Positions 33,347 through 41,076 of a stretch of 64,000 bases of DNA are shown in pieces. Each line of letters begins with the position of its first letter. Position 1 is the first letter of the stretch. A program made the translations under genes and the position numbers. Under the pieces are notes generated by a model. That model searched no databases and was not told where the DNA came from. It saw only the letters and a program-made list of their open reading frames with translations. This DNA comes from a virus: positions 46,490 to 110,489 of the IMG/VR virus record IMGVR_UViG_3300042569_002782, one strand, 5' to 3'.

Positions 33347-36300
33347 TCAGGACAAGATGTTGGTGATCATAGCGCCAGAACCGATAAGACCAGATGCACC
33401 GAGGCCAACCAAGTTAACCACACGTTCGATGGTGATTTCAGCACGCACGACACGGCGTTCGCGAATGTAGTACTCCAATTTGTTATCGTAAAGGCTCTTT
33501 ATCCCTTGCTTCTGCATGTTTCTATGCAGTTCAGACTATATCATCGTTTTGTAAACAAAACGTCAGGCGCTCGTGGATTGTTCACCTGTTCTAGGCTACT
33601 TAATCTAGTCGTTGGACCTTGCTTTTATCCCTAAAAGCCTTGGCTGCTGATTGCCTTGTGTTTCAAGGAATTCACTCCTGAAACCGTCAGGTTTCCCAGC
33701 AATTCACCTAATTTCTTTTTATGTCAGACCCCAGTAGTTAAGGACGGACAGCGGGTGTTCCTGTGAGTTGATCATTTTTGTTAGCGTGAAGGTTATTTAT
33801 CCTCCACTTCTTCACATTTCTGCAAAGATCAGACTATATCTTCTTCCTTGAAATTCCTTATAAACCTTTGAAGAGTTTTTGACCTAAACCCGTTTTTCTT
33901 TGTGTCCAGATTTAATAATTGACCTAAGAGTATGTCCCCAGGTTTGTTATTTTCAATCCATACTTGTCTAATCTTATCCTTCATTCCCTCCAAGTCTTTA
34001 TTAGAGTTTGGGTGAGCATAACCCCTAGGGGTATTTGAAGAATTTAATCTTGCCTTTGAGATATTCATCCGCCTCTCTGGTGTCAATGATACACCTTTTA
34101 GAGACTCGGCAATACGAAAATTATGGGATTTAGACCTGACATAGTTTTTACGGAGAAATTCGTAGATTCTCTCACCCCCGACTGAACTCATTCTGAATAC
34201 TGCATACCATAGACCTTCATGGTCAAGGTACATTTTATTCAAAAGGCGGTGAAGTATAAAGTGTTGCCTCAAGGTGGGGTAGCACAGATTTTCAGGGTCC
34301 GTTTTACTTCCGCCTAGGCATTTTGGAACTATGTGGTGCTCTTCAGTTTTGTGGGACACAGGACGAGTTTTGGGGCATTGGTAAATTATTTGCCAATACC
34401 ACTTTTCCCATTTATTAAGAAAGTGACATTCAAGGAGTGGGGCGCTCGTGGATGGGTTATTATTTTCGGTATTCACCATCTAGTCGTTGAACCTTTTGAC
34501 TACAACTCTATTATAGCATAGAGTCCGAAATAGTCAACTTGGCTGCTGATTACCATAGCTTTCAAACTCTCGTTTGAAGCCGTAGGCTTCCCAGCAATTC
34601 ACCCCATTGATCTGCGGATCAGGCAGATAATTTGACGTTACCGTCAAACCACGCATTCAACTCGTTTGAAAGAAACGATGTTATTAACATACGTGTAACT
34701 GAAGGACGGAGTCGCAGCATTAGCACCACCCGCAGGCATGATCGAATCAGAAGGGCCGTTGGGGCTGTAGAACAGGAGGATGCCATTGGCGGGGAAGACA
34801 GGCTGCAAGGAGCCGTCGTTGGCCAAATAACGCCCTTCAGCTACGCGCAGGCCACGCTCAAGACCGAAGTAGCGAGCGATGACATCTGTGTCGATGCTAT
34901 CGGCGGAAGTGTACTTGATACGATCAAGGATCGCTTCGTTGGTCAGCAAGAGGTCGAAAACCGAAGTTCCAAGAACAGCGGAGTTCGGACGAATGCCGAT
35001 CTGGTTGGCAACAGCACGCTTCAGAGTCAGGATGTCCTCAATGGGATTAGAGGTTGCACCAGACCATGCGGCAGGGCCAGTGGCTGTGCCATAAGCGGTG
35101 TTGAAGGCGGTCCAGGTTGTAAAACCAAGACCAGTTTGTGAGCCAGGAGTCCCATTGTAGGGCTCGTATGGATTGTAGCTGCCAGTCACTGAAACAGCTT
35201 GAGCAACGGTGTACTCGTAGCTGTTCATCCATTATGTTATCGCGAGGGCTCTTTATCCCTTGCTTCTGCATGTTTCTATGCAGTTCAGACTATATCATCG
35301 TTTTGTAAACAAAACGTCAGGCGCTCGTGTCAGCTTCATTACTGTTCTAGTAGTATGCTGTTAGTCGTTGAACGTTCCGTCAATCCCTTGACGGCTTCGC
35401 TGCTGATTACCATAGCTTTCAAACTCTCGTTTGAAGCCGTAGGCTTCCCAGCAATTCACCCAATTTTCTAAATGAGATCAATCTCATAGGGCCAATGTGT
35501 TTAGCCTAGACATCGCATTGCGAGTCTCGACGGCGCGTAGCATTTGTTAACTCAGCGGCTCTTTATCCACTGATTCATTACCTTGTCGTTGGTAATGTTC
35601 AGACTATATTATTGCCCCACTATGTACACGATTACTGTACTTTGTAAGACATTGGGCGCTCGTGTCAGCTTCATTACTGTTCTAGTAGTATGCTGTTAGT
35701 CGTTGAACGTTCGTTTTCTCCCGAAAACGCTTCGCTGCTGATTGCCCACGCGGGGGTTCCAGCAATTCACCCAATTTAGAGTGGACCTACGCTGCGATCG
35801 AAATCGTTCGTAAAAAATAATCCACTTGTGCAGGACCTTCTCCTGCGTTCTCGATTCAATAATGTTATCGCAAAGGCTCTTTATCCTTTACTTCTCTCTG
35901 TTTCCAGAAAGTTCAGACTATATCTTCACCCTTATCAGGGTGCTGGGCGCTCGTGTCAGCTTCATTACTGTTCTAGTAGTATGCTGTTAGTCGTTGGACC
36001 TTGCTTTTATCCCTAAAAGCCTTGGCTGCTGATTACCATAGCATCAAACTTTCGTTTGAAGCCGTAGGCTTCCCAGCAATTCACCCAGTTTTTCTATCAG
36101 TTTTTCAACTGACGGAGGCTATCGATCTAACCTCTTCCAAGGTTGTTATCACAAAGGCTCTTTATCCTTTGCTTCTGTAAATTTACCATCTTTACAGTTC
36201 AGACTATATCACCACCCATTTTTGAATGATATCCAATCTAAGTCTTTTGAAGGTACCCAACCTTGCTCAAATTTACGAACCATGCGGGACACAGAAGTTG

Positions 36301-39127
36301 ATCTTCTTACTCCCACTAAAGTTGATAGCTTTACTCCACCACATCTATGGTGAAGCCACACATTATAAATTTGATCGGCGATCATCCAAAGATTTTTGGC
36401 TTGTCTACTTGTGGATGTAGCCGTGTTTCTATATGGGGGTATATTATAACCGTGCTTAGAAACAATACTCTTTCCTAAATTAGGGAGCTTTGTGTAAGCT
36501 TTAACTAAATGAGGATGCTTAGTGTTATTCAAAAACCTAGTTATACTTCTAGCTATAAACGGGGTCATTTCCATTTTACCTAATAAAAGATGTAGAATGT
36601 AATGTTCCCTCGGAGTTAAAGTAACTTTCCAGTGTCGATCTATATGCTCCCAGTTTTTGGGAAATAAGCATTCTGGGATGACGTGGTGTTCTTCTACTGA
36701 GCCTTTAAGATAGCTAGACCCGTTGGTCCTTCTTTTTTCGACTTTTTGGATTATACTCCAATACCACTTCTCATATTTACTTGAATAGTGGCAAGTTAGG
36801 TGTTGGGCGCTCGTGGATGGGTTATTATTTTCGGTATTCACCATCTAGTCGTTGAACCTTTTGACTACATTCCCATTATAGCATGGGAACCGAAATAGTC
36901 AACTTGGCTGCTGATTGGCCATTAAGTTGGAGGCTTTCCAGCAATTCACCCTATTATTCTTACCGCGCTAACTAGGCAACGGCAAGGCCCAAAGATTTAG
37001 GCAATTCCCATGCGACCACTTCCTGCTCCAGAGCATAGGGCTCGGAGTCGTAACGGCTTTGGACGTAGGGGATGTTTGTCATTTGTTAACGCAAAGGCTC
37101 TTTATCCCTTGCTTCTACATGTTTCCATGTAGGTCAGACTATATCTTTGCCTTACATTACCATGTAGGGCATTGGGCGCTCGTGGATTGTTCACCTGTTC
37201 TAGGCTACTTAATCTAGTCGTTGAACCTTGCTTTTATCCCTAAAAGCCTTGGCTGCTGATTACCATAGCTTTCAAACTCTCGTTTGAAGCCGTAGGCTTC
37301 CCAGCAATTCACCCAATTTATTTACGGCACAAACTAATTACCGTAAGCACGACGGAAGTCGTTGATAGCAACACCATGTTATCGTAGAGACTCTTTATTC
37401 CCTACCTCTGCATGTTTCTATGCAGTTCAGACTATATCATCGTTTTGTAAACAAAACGTCGGGCGCTCGTGGATTTTTCACCTGTTCTAGGCTACTTAAT
37501 CTAGTCGTTGAACCTTGCTTTTATCCCTAAAAGCCTTGGCTGCTGATTTCCCTCGCCTTTACGTTAGGGGTTCCCAGCAATTCACCCAATTTTACAACAG
37601 CAAGCTATTTACTGTTCCTTCAATTATGTTATCGCAGGGGCTCTTTATCCCTTGCTTCTGCATGTTTCTATGCAGTTCAGACTATATCATCGTTTTGTAA
37701 ACAAAACGTCAGGCGCTCGTGGAGTTTTCATCTGTTCTAGATTACTAACTCTAGTCGTTGAACCTTGCTTTTATCCCTAAAAGCCTTGGCTGCTGATTAC
37801 CATAGCATCAAACTTTCGTTTGAAGCCGTAGGCTTCCCAGCAATTCACCCAATTTTTCATAACCCCTCACGGAGTTAAGCGGCATATGGAATACCGAAGC
37901 GCAGGATACGTCCTGCACGAGTTGGAGTGTCTACCACCGGTGCTATGAATAATATACAAAACTTAACGTTTTGCTCTGCATGTTTCCATGCAGTTTAGAC
38001 TATATCATCATCTTTGCCTAAGCAAAGAGTCGGGCGCTCGTGGAAAGATTATTCTTGGGTCAGTCACTTTCTAGTCGTTGAACCTTCTTACTTCACTCTT
38101 ATTATAGCAACAAGAGACCCGAAGTAAACTTGGCTGCTGATTGCCTCTTTTGCATAGCAAAAGTAAGGTATCCCAGCAGTTCACCCGATTATTCGACAGG
38201 GGTCACCCCCTGAAGGAACCTCATTGATTCGCAATGTTGGTAGACGGTAGCATGAAACCTTGCGCGAGGGTGGTGAGACATTTGTTAACGTAGAGGCTCT
38301 TTATCCCCTACCTCTCTTTGTTTCCAAAGAGTTCAGACTATATCATCGTTTTGTAAACAAAACGCCCGGCGCTCGTGGATTTTTCACCTGTTCTAGGCTA
38401 CTTAATCTAGTCGTTGAACGTTCCGTCAATCCCTTGACGGCTTCGCTGCTGATTACCATAGCATCAAACTTTCGTTTGAAACCGTAGGCTTCCCAGCAAT
38501 TCACCGGATTTTCTTTGTTAAAAACAAAGCCACTCCTTTAAATGGGCAATATGTTATCGCAAAGGCTCTTTATCCTTCACTTCTTTACATTTCTGCAAAG
38601 GTCAGACTATATCATCATCCTTTAACTCCCATGCTGAGGAGTCAAGGAGCTGGGCGCTCGTGGAGTTTTCATCTGTTCTAGATTACTAACTCTAGTCGTT
38701 GGACCTTGCTTTTATCCCTAAAAGCCTTGGCTGCTGATTGCCTCTTTTGCATAGCAAAAGTAAGGTGTCCCAGCAGTTCACCCAGTTTTCTGCCATCATT
38801 AAAATGACAGGGACCCTAATTAATCCACACCTGCGTAGGTCTGTTGTAGCATTATGTTATCGTAAAGGCTCTTTATCCTTCACTTCTTTACATTTCTGCA
38901 AAGATCAGACTATATCATCAACTTGCAAGCAAGTTGTCGGGCGCTCGTGGATTGTTCACCTGTTCTAGGCTACTTAATCTAGTCGTTGAACGTTCGTTTT
39001 CTCCCGAAAACGCTTCGCTGCTGATTACCATAGCATCAAACTTTCGTTTGAAACCGTAGGCTTCCCAGCAATTCACCCGATTTTCATCCCAAGGTTACCC
39101 TTGAGCGGAACCGCCATGATTCATCAT
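33347..39127 (-). CDS. Major capsid protein, 14 exons joined by 13 group I introns, about 363 aa
   Basis: Exons on the minus strand: 39127-39119, 38849-38823, 38546-38542, 38278-38227, 37961-37893, 37620-37611, 37374-37340, 37079-36978 (or 36979), 36137-36130 (or 36129), 35856-35820, 35540-35503, 35229-34691, 33772-33741, 33475-33347. They total 1092 nt. The joined frame has VDPILTTLAQGF, RAGRILRFGKEQ, YALEQEVVAWELP, NPIEDILTLKRAVANQIG, ILDRIKYTSADSID, YFGLERGLRV, ILLFYSPNG and SYTYQLTGTPAVRPEYY. This is the order of motifs in Mu-type (HK97-fold) capsid proteins. The 5' splice sites were taken at the U.G pair of P1 and the 3' sites at the terminal G. A ribosome site (AAAGGA) precedes the ATG. 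The exon 8/9 junction is uncertain by 1 nt. No other capsid gene is in the window. Confidence 0.9.
33476..33740 (-). ncRNA. Group I intron 13 in capsid gene
   Basis: 265 nt. Exon end CCT pairs with GGGG. P3 AGGTG/CGCCT covaries against the other introns. P7 5' side has the variant GGTCCAACGACTA. P6 type C, P7.1 type 1. Ends AATTG. Confidence 0.85.
33773..34690 (-). ncRNA. Group I intron 12 in capsid gene, carries an HNH gene
   Basis: 918 nt. Exon end CACGT pairs with GCGTG around a large hairpin loop (TCGTTT/AAACGA). Two more stems follow (TTTGACG/CGTCAAA and ATCTGC/GCAGAT). P8 holds the HNH gene at 33829-34479. Ends AAAATG. Confidence 0.86.
33829..34479 (-). CDS. HNH homing endonuclease in intron 12, 216 aa
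   Basis: The HNH core is EEHHIVPKCLGGSKTDPENL, then YPTLRQHFILHRLL, with His/Asn ligands in the expected order. A C-terminal part with RIAESLKGVSLTPERR resembles the NUMOD-type DNA-binding helices of phage HNH enzymes. The ATG directly follows the P7 5' strand, so codons for NPSTSAP also form P3. The stop codon follows the P7 3' strand (GATATAGTC TGA). It would nick or cut intronless capsid alleles so that the intron is copied in. It starts with the same MVNTENNNPSTSA as the intron 8 enzyme. Confidence 0.88.
   Translation of the reverse strand: MVNTENNNPSTSAPLLECHFLNKWEKWYWQIIYQCPKTRPVSHKTEEHHIVPKCLGGSKTDPENLCYPTLRQHFILHRLLNKMYLDHEGLWYAVFRMSSVGGERIYEFLRKNYVRSKSHNFRIAESLKGVSLTPERRMNISKARLNSSNTPRGYAHPNSNKDLEGMKDKIRQVWIENNKPGDILLGQLLNLDTKKNGFRSKTLQRFIRNFKEEDIV
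35230..35502 (-). ncRNA. Group I intron 11 in capsid gene
   Basis: 273 nt. Exon end GGCT pairs with GGCC. P2 ATGAGA/TCTCAT, P6 type A, P7.1 type 3, P8 CGTTTTG/CAAAACG. Ends ATAATG. Confidence 0.87.
35541..35819 (-). ncRNA. Group I intron 10 in capsid gene
   Basis: 279 nt. P1 is unusually long-looped: AGTGGAT pairs with GTCCACT across about 34 nt that fold as CGAT-TTCG-ATCG. P6 type B, P7.1 type 3. P7 3' side is in TATAGTC as usual (followed by TGAAC). Ends AAATG. Confidence 0.85.
35857..36129 (-). ncRNA. Group I intron 9 in capsid gene
   Basis: 273 nt. Exon end GAGGT pairs with GCCTC. P2 TCAGTT/AACTGA with GAAA loop, P6 type C, P7.1 type 3. Ends TATTG. Confidence 0.86.
36139..36978 (-). ncRNA. 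Group I intron 8 in capsid gene, carries an HNH gene
   Basis: 840 nt. P1 is long: CTTGCCGT pairs with GCGGTAAG, with U.G at its end. The P8 loop holds the HNH gene at 36209-36844. The 5' site could be 1 nt later. Ends CCTTG. Confidence 0.85.
36209..36844 (-). CDS. HNH homing endonuclease in intron 8, 211 aa
   Basis: The HNH core is VEEHHVIPECLFPKNWEHID, then TLTPREHYILHLLLGKM. The C-terminus has a helical region with WLHHRCGGVKLSTLVGVRRS, which looks like a helix-turn-helix for DNA recognition. The first 13 residues equal those of the intron 12 enzyme, because they are encoded by the shared intron core, while the rest differs widely. The stop lies just before the P7 3' strand. Predicted to spread intron 8 into intronless capsid genes. 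Confidence 0.87.
   Translation of the reverse strand: MVNTENNNPSTSAQHLTCHYSSKYEKWYWSIIQKVEKRRTNGSSYLKGSVEEHHVIPECLFPKNWEHIDRHWKVTLTPREHYILHLLLGKMEMTPFIARSITRFLNNTKHPHLVKAYTKLPNLGKSIVSKHGYNIPPYRNTATSTSRQAKNLWMIADQIYNVWLHHRCGGVKLSTLVGVRRSTSVSRMVRKFEQGWVPSKDLDWISFKNGW
37080..37339 (-). ncRNA. Group I intron 7 in capsid gene
   Basis: 260 nt. Exon end CGGT pairs with GCCG. No clear P2. P6 type C, P7.1 type 1, P8 longer and A/T-rich. Ends AAATG. Confidence 0.86.
37375..37610 (-). ncRNA. Group I intron 6 in capsid gene (shortest)
   Basis: 236 nt. Exon end ACAGT pairs with GCTGT. There is no separate P2. P6 type C, P7.1 type 1, P8 CGTTTTG/CAAAACG. Ends ACATG. Confidence 0.87.
37621..37892 (-). ncRNA. 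Group I intron 5 in capsid gene
   Basis: 272 nt. Exon end CGGT pairs with GCCG (U.G at the splice site). P2 TAACTCC/GGGGTTA, P6 type C, P7.1 type 2, P8 CGTTTTG/CAAAACG. Ends AATTG. Confidence 0.88.
37962..38226 (-). ncRNA. Group I intron 4 in capsid gene, shortened 3' end
   Basis: 265 nt. Exon end GAAT and guide GGTTC are the same as in intron 1. P2 CAGGGG/CCCCTG, P3 TCGGGTG/CGCCCGA. The 3' end ACGTTAAG lacks the stem-loop present before the terminal G in the others. The 3' site was fixed by reading frame. Confidence 0.8.
38279..38541 (-). ncRNA. Group I intron 3 in capsid gene
   Basis: 263 nt. The 5-nt exon CCCAT pairs with GAGTGG using almost its whole length. P3 is CCGGTG/CGCCGG, a covarying pair compared with the other introns. 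P2 CTTTGTT/AACAAAG, P6 type A. Confidence 0.87.
38547..38822 (-). ncRNA. Group I intron 2 in capsid gene
   Basis: 276 nt. Exon end GGAT pairs with GTCC region of the guide with a U.G at the splice site. P2 TCATT/AATGA, P6 type C (AAGGCTTTTAGGG arm), P7.1 type 2. Ends ATATTG. Confidence 0.87.
38850..39118 (-). ncRNA. Group I intron 1 in capsid gene
   Basis: 269 nt. Exon end GAAT pairs with guide GGTTC; a P2 stem CTCAAGG/CCTTGGG follows. P4, P7 and P3 (GGGTG/CGCCC) are intact, P8 is AACTTGC/GCAAGTT and P6 is type B (GCGTTTTC arm). Ends ATAATG. Confidence 0.88.
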
Positions 39128-39249
39128 AATAGATGATTTCCTTTTCTAGGTTGACTTCAAAGATTGCCTTGGCAATCTAACCCCAAAAGTTCGAAAACTC
39201 TAGGGTCACTGTAGTTATACCCACACTTTGCTAATGGAAGCCTAACCAT

Positions 39250-39276
39250 AAAAAAAGGAGCCCTTTTCGGAGCCCC
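39250..39276 (-). terminator. Rho-independent terminator before capsid gene
   Basis: GGGGCTC and GGGCTCC pair (one G.U and one U.G) around CGAAAA, followed by seven T on the minus strand. It lies 23 nt after the stop at 39299. It separates the decoration-like gene from the capsid leader (39128-39249), which contains an ATTGCC/GGCAAT hairpin but no gene. Confidence 0.75.
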
Positions 39277-39298
39277 ATAGTAAAAATTCAATCAGCAA

Positions 39299-39772
39299 TC
39301 AGTTGAAGGTTGCAATAACCAAGGTACGACGACCGATCGTAACAATCTCACGAATGAGTGGGGTGGTACCATCTAGGGTAACGTTCACACCGCTGTTGGC
39401 GGTTGGGAGTGCTTTACCGTCGGTACCAACAGAAAGGCGGCTACCAATGGTAAAAGCAGCGACAGCCGAAGCGCTTACTTCGACGATCAAAGAGCCGCTA
39501 CTAGCGACACTAACTTGACGGGCAGTTTGAGGTTGGGATAGTGCAGTCGGGATATAAGACTGGCTAACACCTACGATGGCCCCGGTAAAGGATGTTAAAT
39601 TACCAGGGGAGCAGACTAGATTAGCTCCGGCATAGGTTGCTTGAGCGACAACCGAAAATTCGGGGATTTCGACTACGCCAATACTACCAGCTTGGTTGTC
39701 GGTAGCGGCTTGCCAGGTGGAAGCATATCGGATGTACTGTTTTGCGTAAACGGGTGCAATGTTTAGACTCAT
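39299..39772 (-). CDS. Capsid decoration/cement-like protein, 157 aa
   Basis: MSLNIAPVYAKQYIRYASTW, with AGANLVCSPGNLTSFTGAIV, then SGSLIVEVSASAVAAFTIGS, RLSVGTDGKALP and TIGRRTLVIATFN. The Gly/Ala/Val-rich strands with a GT-DGKA turn resemble DUF2190-type or other head decoration proteins. It is placed directly before the capsid gene, the usual site for such proteins. Its own terminator follows. Confidence 0.65.
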   Translation of the reverse strand: MSLNIAPVYAKQYIRYASTWQAATDNQAGSIGVVEIPEFSVVAQATYAGANLVCSPGNLTSFTGAIVGVSQSYIPTALSQPQTARQVSVASSGSLIVEVSASAVAAFTIGSRLSVGTDGKALPTANSGVNVTLDGTTPLIREIVTIGRRTLVIATFN

Positions 39773-39848
39773 GATCTTTTTCTTAATATGTGTTGACTTT
39801 TGGTTTACTCTAGGACTTGTTTTTCACCTAGCTGATGTGATAATTGGT

Positions 39849-39856
39849 TTTTACCC
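39849..39856 (-). promoter_or_regulatory. GGGTAAAA motif before decoration-like gene
   Basis: CTGGGTAAAAACC lies in the 89-nt gap, ending 76 nt before the ATG at 39772, farther than usual. Confidence 0.4.
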
Positions 39857-39861
39857 AGCCT

Positions 39862-40278
39862 TTAGGTTAGGAGTTTTGATACTCTGGATGGCTGGAAGGT
39901 AAGGCTGAATTGGGCTACCTCTCCACTATCACGACTGAATTTTGGTAAGGAATAGCCAATTAGTTGGCACCCGGTGAGTCGATATTGGGAGGTTACTTCT
40001 ATGCCATCCGTTGGGGTGATCCCAAACTCTAGTGTGAAGGAATCTTCGGACCCCTTCTTAGTACCAAGGTGTTCTACACAGTAGTTAATAAGATCTTTAT
40101 AGTAAATCGGGTCAAAGCATGATCCAATCGTGATAGGGTCATATGACACTGTTGTGCCAATCTTGTGGGCCTTTAATTCAGATGCAGTTATAAAACTTGC
40201 CCTATAATTCATTTCCCCGACATCCTGTGACAGGGAGATTTCTATGTGACATTCTGCAATTGGTCTAAGGATGGCCAT
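39862..40278 (-). CDS. Tail tube-like paralog, 138 aa
   Basis: I choose the ATG at 40278 (MAILRPIAECHIEISLSQ) because the frame upstream would run into the preceding gene and MAILRP matches the tube-like protein at 32875-33318. The end KFSRDSGEVAQFSLTFQ matches the other's VDRDSGNVQEIEVE. The two are paralogs on either side of the capsid gene. One may be the tube and the other a tube terminator or initiator; which is which cannot be told. Confidence 0.62.
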   Translation of the reverse strand: MAILRPIAECHIEISLSQDVGEMNYRASFITASELKAHKIGTTVSYDPITIGSCFDPIYYKDLINYCVEHLGTKKGSEDSFTLEFGITPTDGIEVTSQYRLTGCQLIGYSLPKFSRDSGEVAQFSLTFQPSRVSKLLT

Positions 40279-40309
40279 TTTAGTTCTCTTTTTGTAAATT
40301 TGTGTAAAA

Positions 40310-41071
40310 TCAACGGTAATCAACGATACAGCGGCATCTGTCATAGCATCTGCATCTTTGTCCAGGAAGTGGTAAGGAACCGATTGGTTGCCAACCTAAC
40401 TTCTCATATTCTTTGCAATCTCTGCAAGTTTTCTTATCTTTTTTGGCAACTCGCATCATTTCTTTATGGCCTTGTTCTTCCTTAACTAGGTAATCCCCCA
40501 GTTGGAAAAATGCGTAAGCTGGGGTAACAAGGTAGCGAGAAACCCTAGAAAAAACCCCTTGCCAGGTTTGCCCCACACCGGAATCAATCGAATTCTGTAT
40601 GGCATTCTGGACCTCGGGATCCTCCGAATCGTAATCAGGATCCTCTAAAATATCCCAATCATAGTCGCCAGATGGACCTTTGGAGGCAAAATCCATTTCG
40701 TTACCAACGATGGAGATTACATTACTATCAAATCGAGCCTTTGTCACATCGAGGAATTTAAGTAATGGTGGCACCAATTGTCCAACAACTGTTGGCCATG
40801 CTTTTTCCAATTTTGCTTTAGGCTTCGATGATGCTGACCCAAGGTAGACTCCTGCTAAAGATGCCTCTAAGGTTTTGTCAACCATGGCACGAGAAAACTC
40901 GTCCCACTTTATGTCTTTGTCCTTCAGAGACTTAACTAAAAGCTTAGAATCCTTAAGCATCATACTCTCTAGGTTCCCGATGGTTTTAGCTTTTTTGGCC
41001 AGGGATTCGGCATTAGAGAAAAAATCTCCCCTCCTTTTAGTGACAGAGCCAATCAGGGAGAGGAGATCCAT
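40310..41071 (-). CDS. Mu-F-like minor head protein, 253 aa
   Basis: Helical N-terminal 130 residues, then a typical C-terminus: KDKKTCRDCKEYEKLGWQPI, then LPLPGQRCRCYDRCRCIVDY. The C..C and G.CRC..CRC pattern is that of SPP1 gp7/Mu F-type minor head proteins, which sit near the portal and assist head assembly. Position directly after the protease/scaffold gene supports it. The N-terminal part is not one I can name. Confidence 0.72.
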   Translation of the reverse strand: MDLLSLIGSVTKRRGDFFSNAESLAKKAKTIGNLESMMLKDSKLLVKSLKDKDIKWDEFSRAMVDKTLEASLAGVYLGSASSKPKAKLEKAWPTVVGQLVPPLLKFLDVTKARFDSNVISIVGNEMDFASKGPSGDYDWDILEDPDYDSEDPEVQNAIQNSIDSGVGQTWQGVFSRVSRYLVTPAYAFFQLGDYLVKEEQGHKEMMRVAKKDKKTCRDCKEYEKLGWQPIGSLPLPGQRCRCYDRCRCIVDYR

Positions 41072-41076
41072 TTAGC

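Noticed and set aside
33741-33772. Exon 13 read as INSQEHPLSVL
   Set aside because: The alternative frame QLTGTPAVRP fits the capsid family pattern before EYYIRER and agrees with the P1-based end of exon 12.
34644-35228. A self-standing 194-aa protein starting MNSYEYTVAQ
   Set aside because: This is only exon 12 of the capsid gene with intron sequence at its end (VNNIVSFKRVECVV). Capsid motifs before and after it lie in other exons.
35761-35819. FFTNDFDRSVGPL-type reading before intron 10 as part of exon 10
   Set aside because: It lies in the loop of the AGTGGAT/GTCCACT P1 pair, and using it breaks the frame into exon 11.
39104-39117. Capsid start at a third ATG (MAVPLKGN) with intron 1 beginning later
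   Set aside because: That reading needs a different P1 and runs into a stop in exon 2 or 3. The GAAT/GGTTC P1 after MMN keeps the whole frame open.
33476-39118. CRISPR array or simple tandem repeat
   Set aside because: Unit length, internal pairing and conserved P4/P7 elements identify group I introns; the segments between are coding, not spacers.
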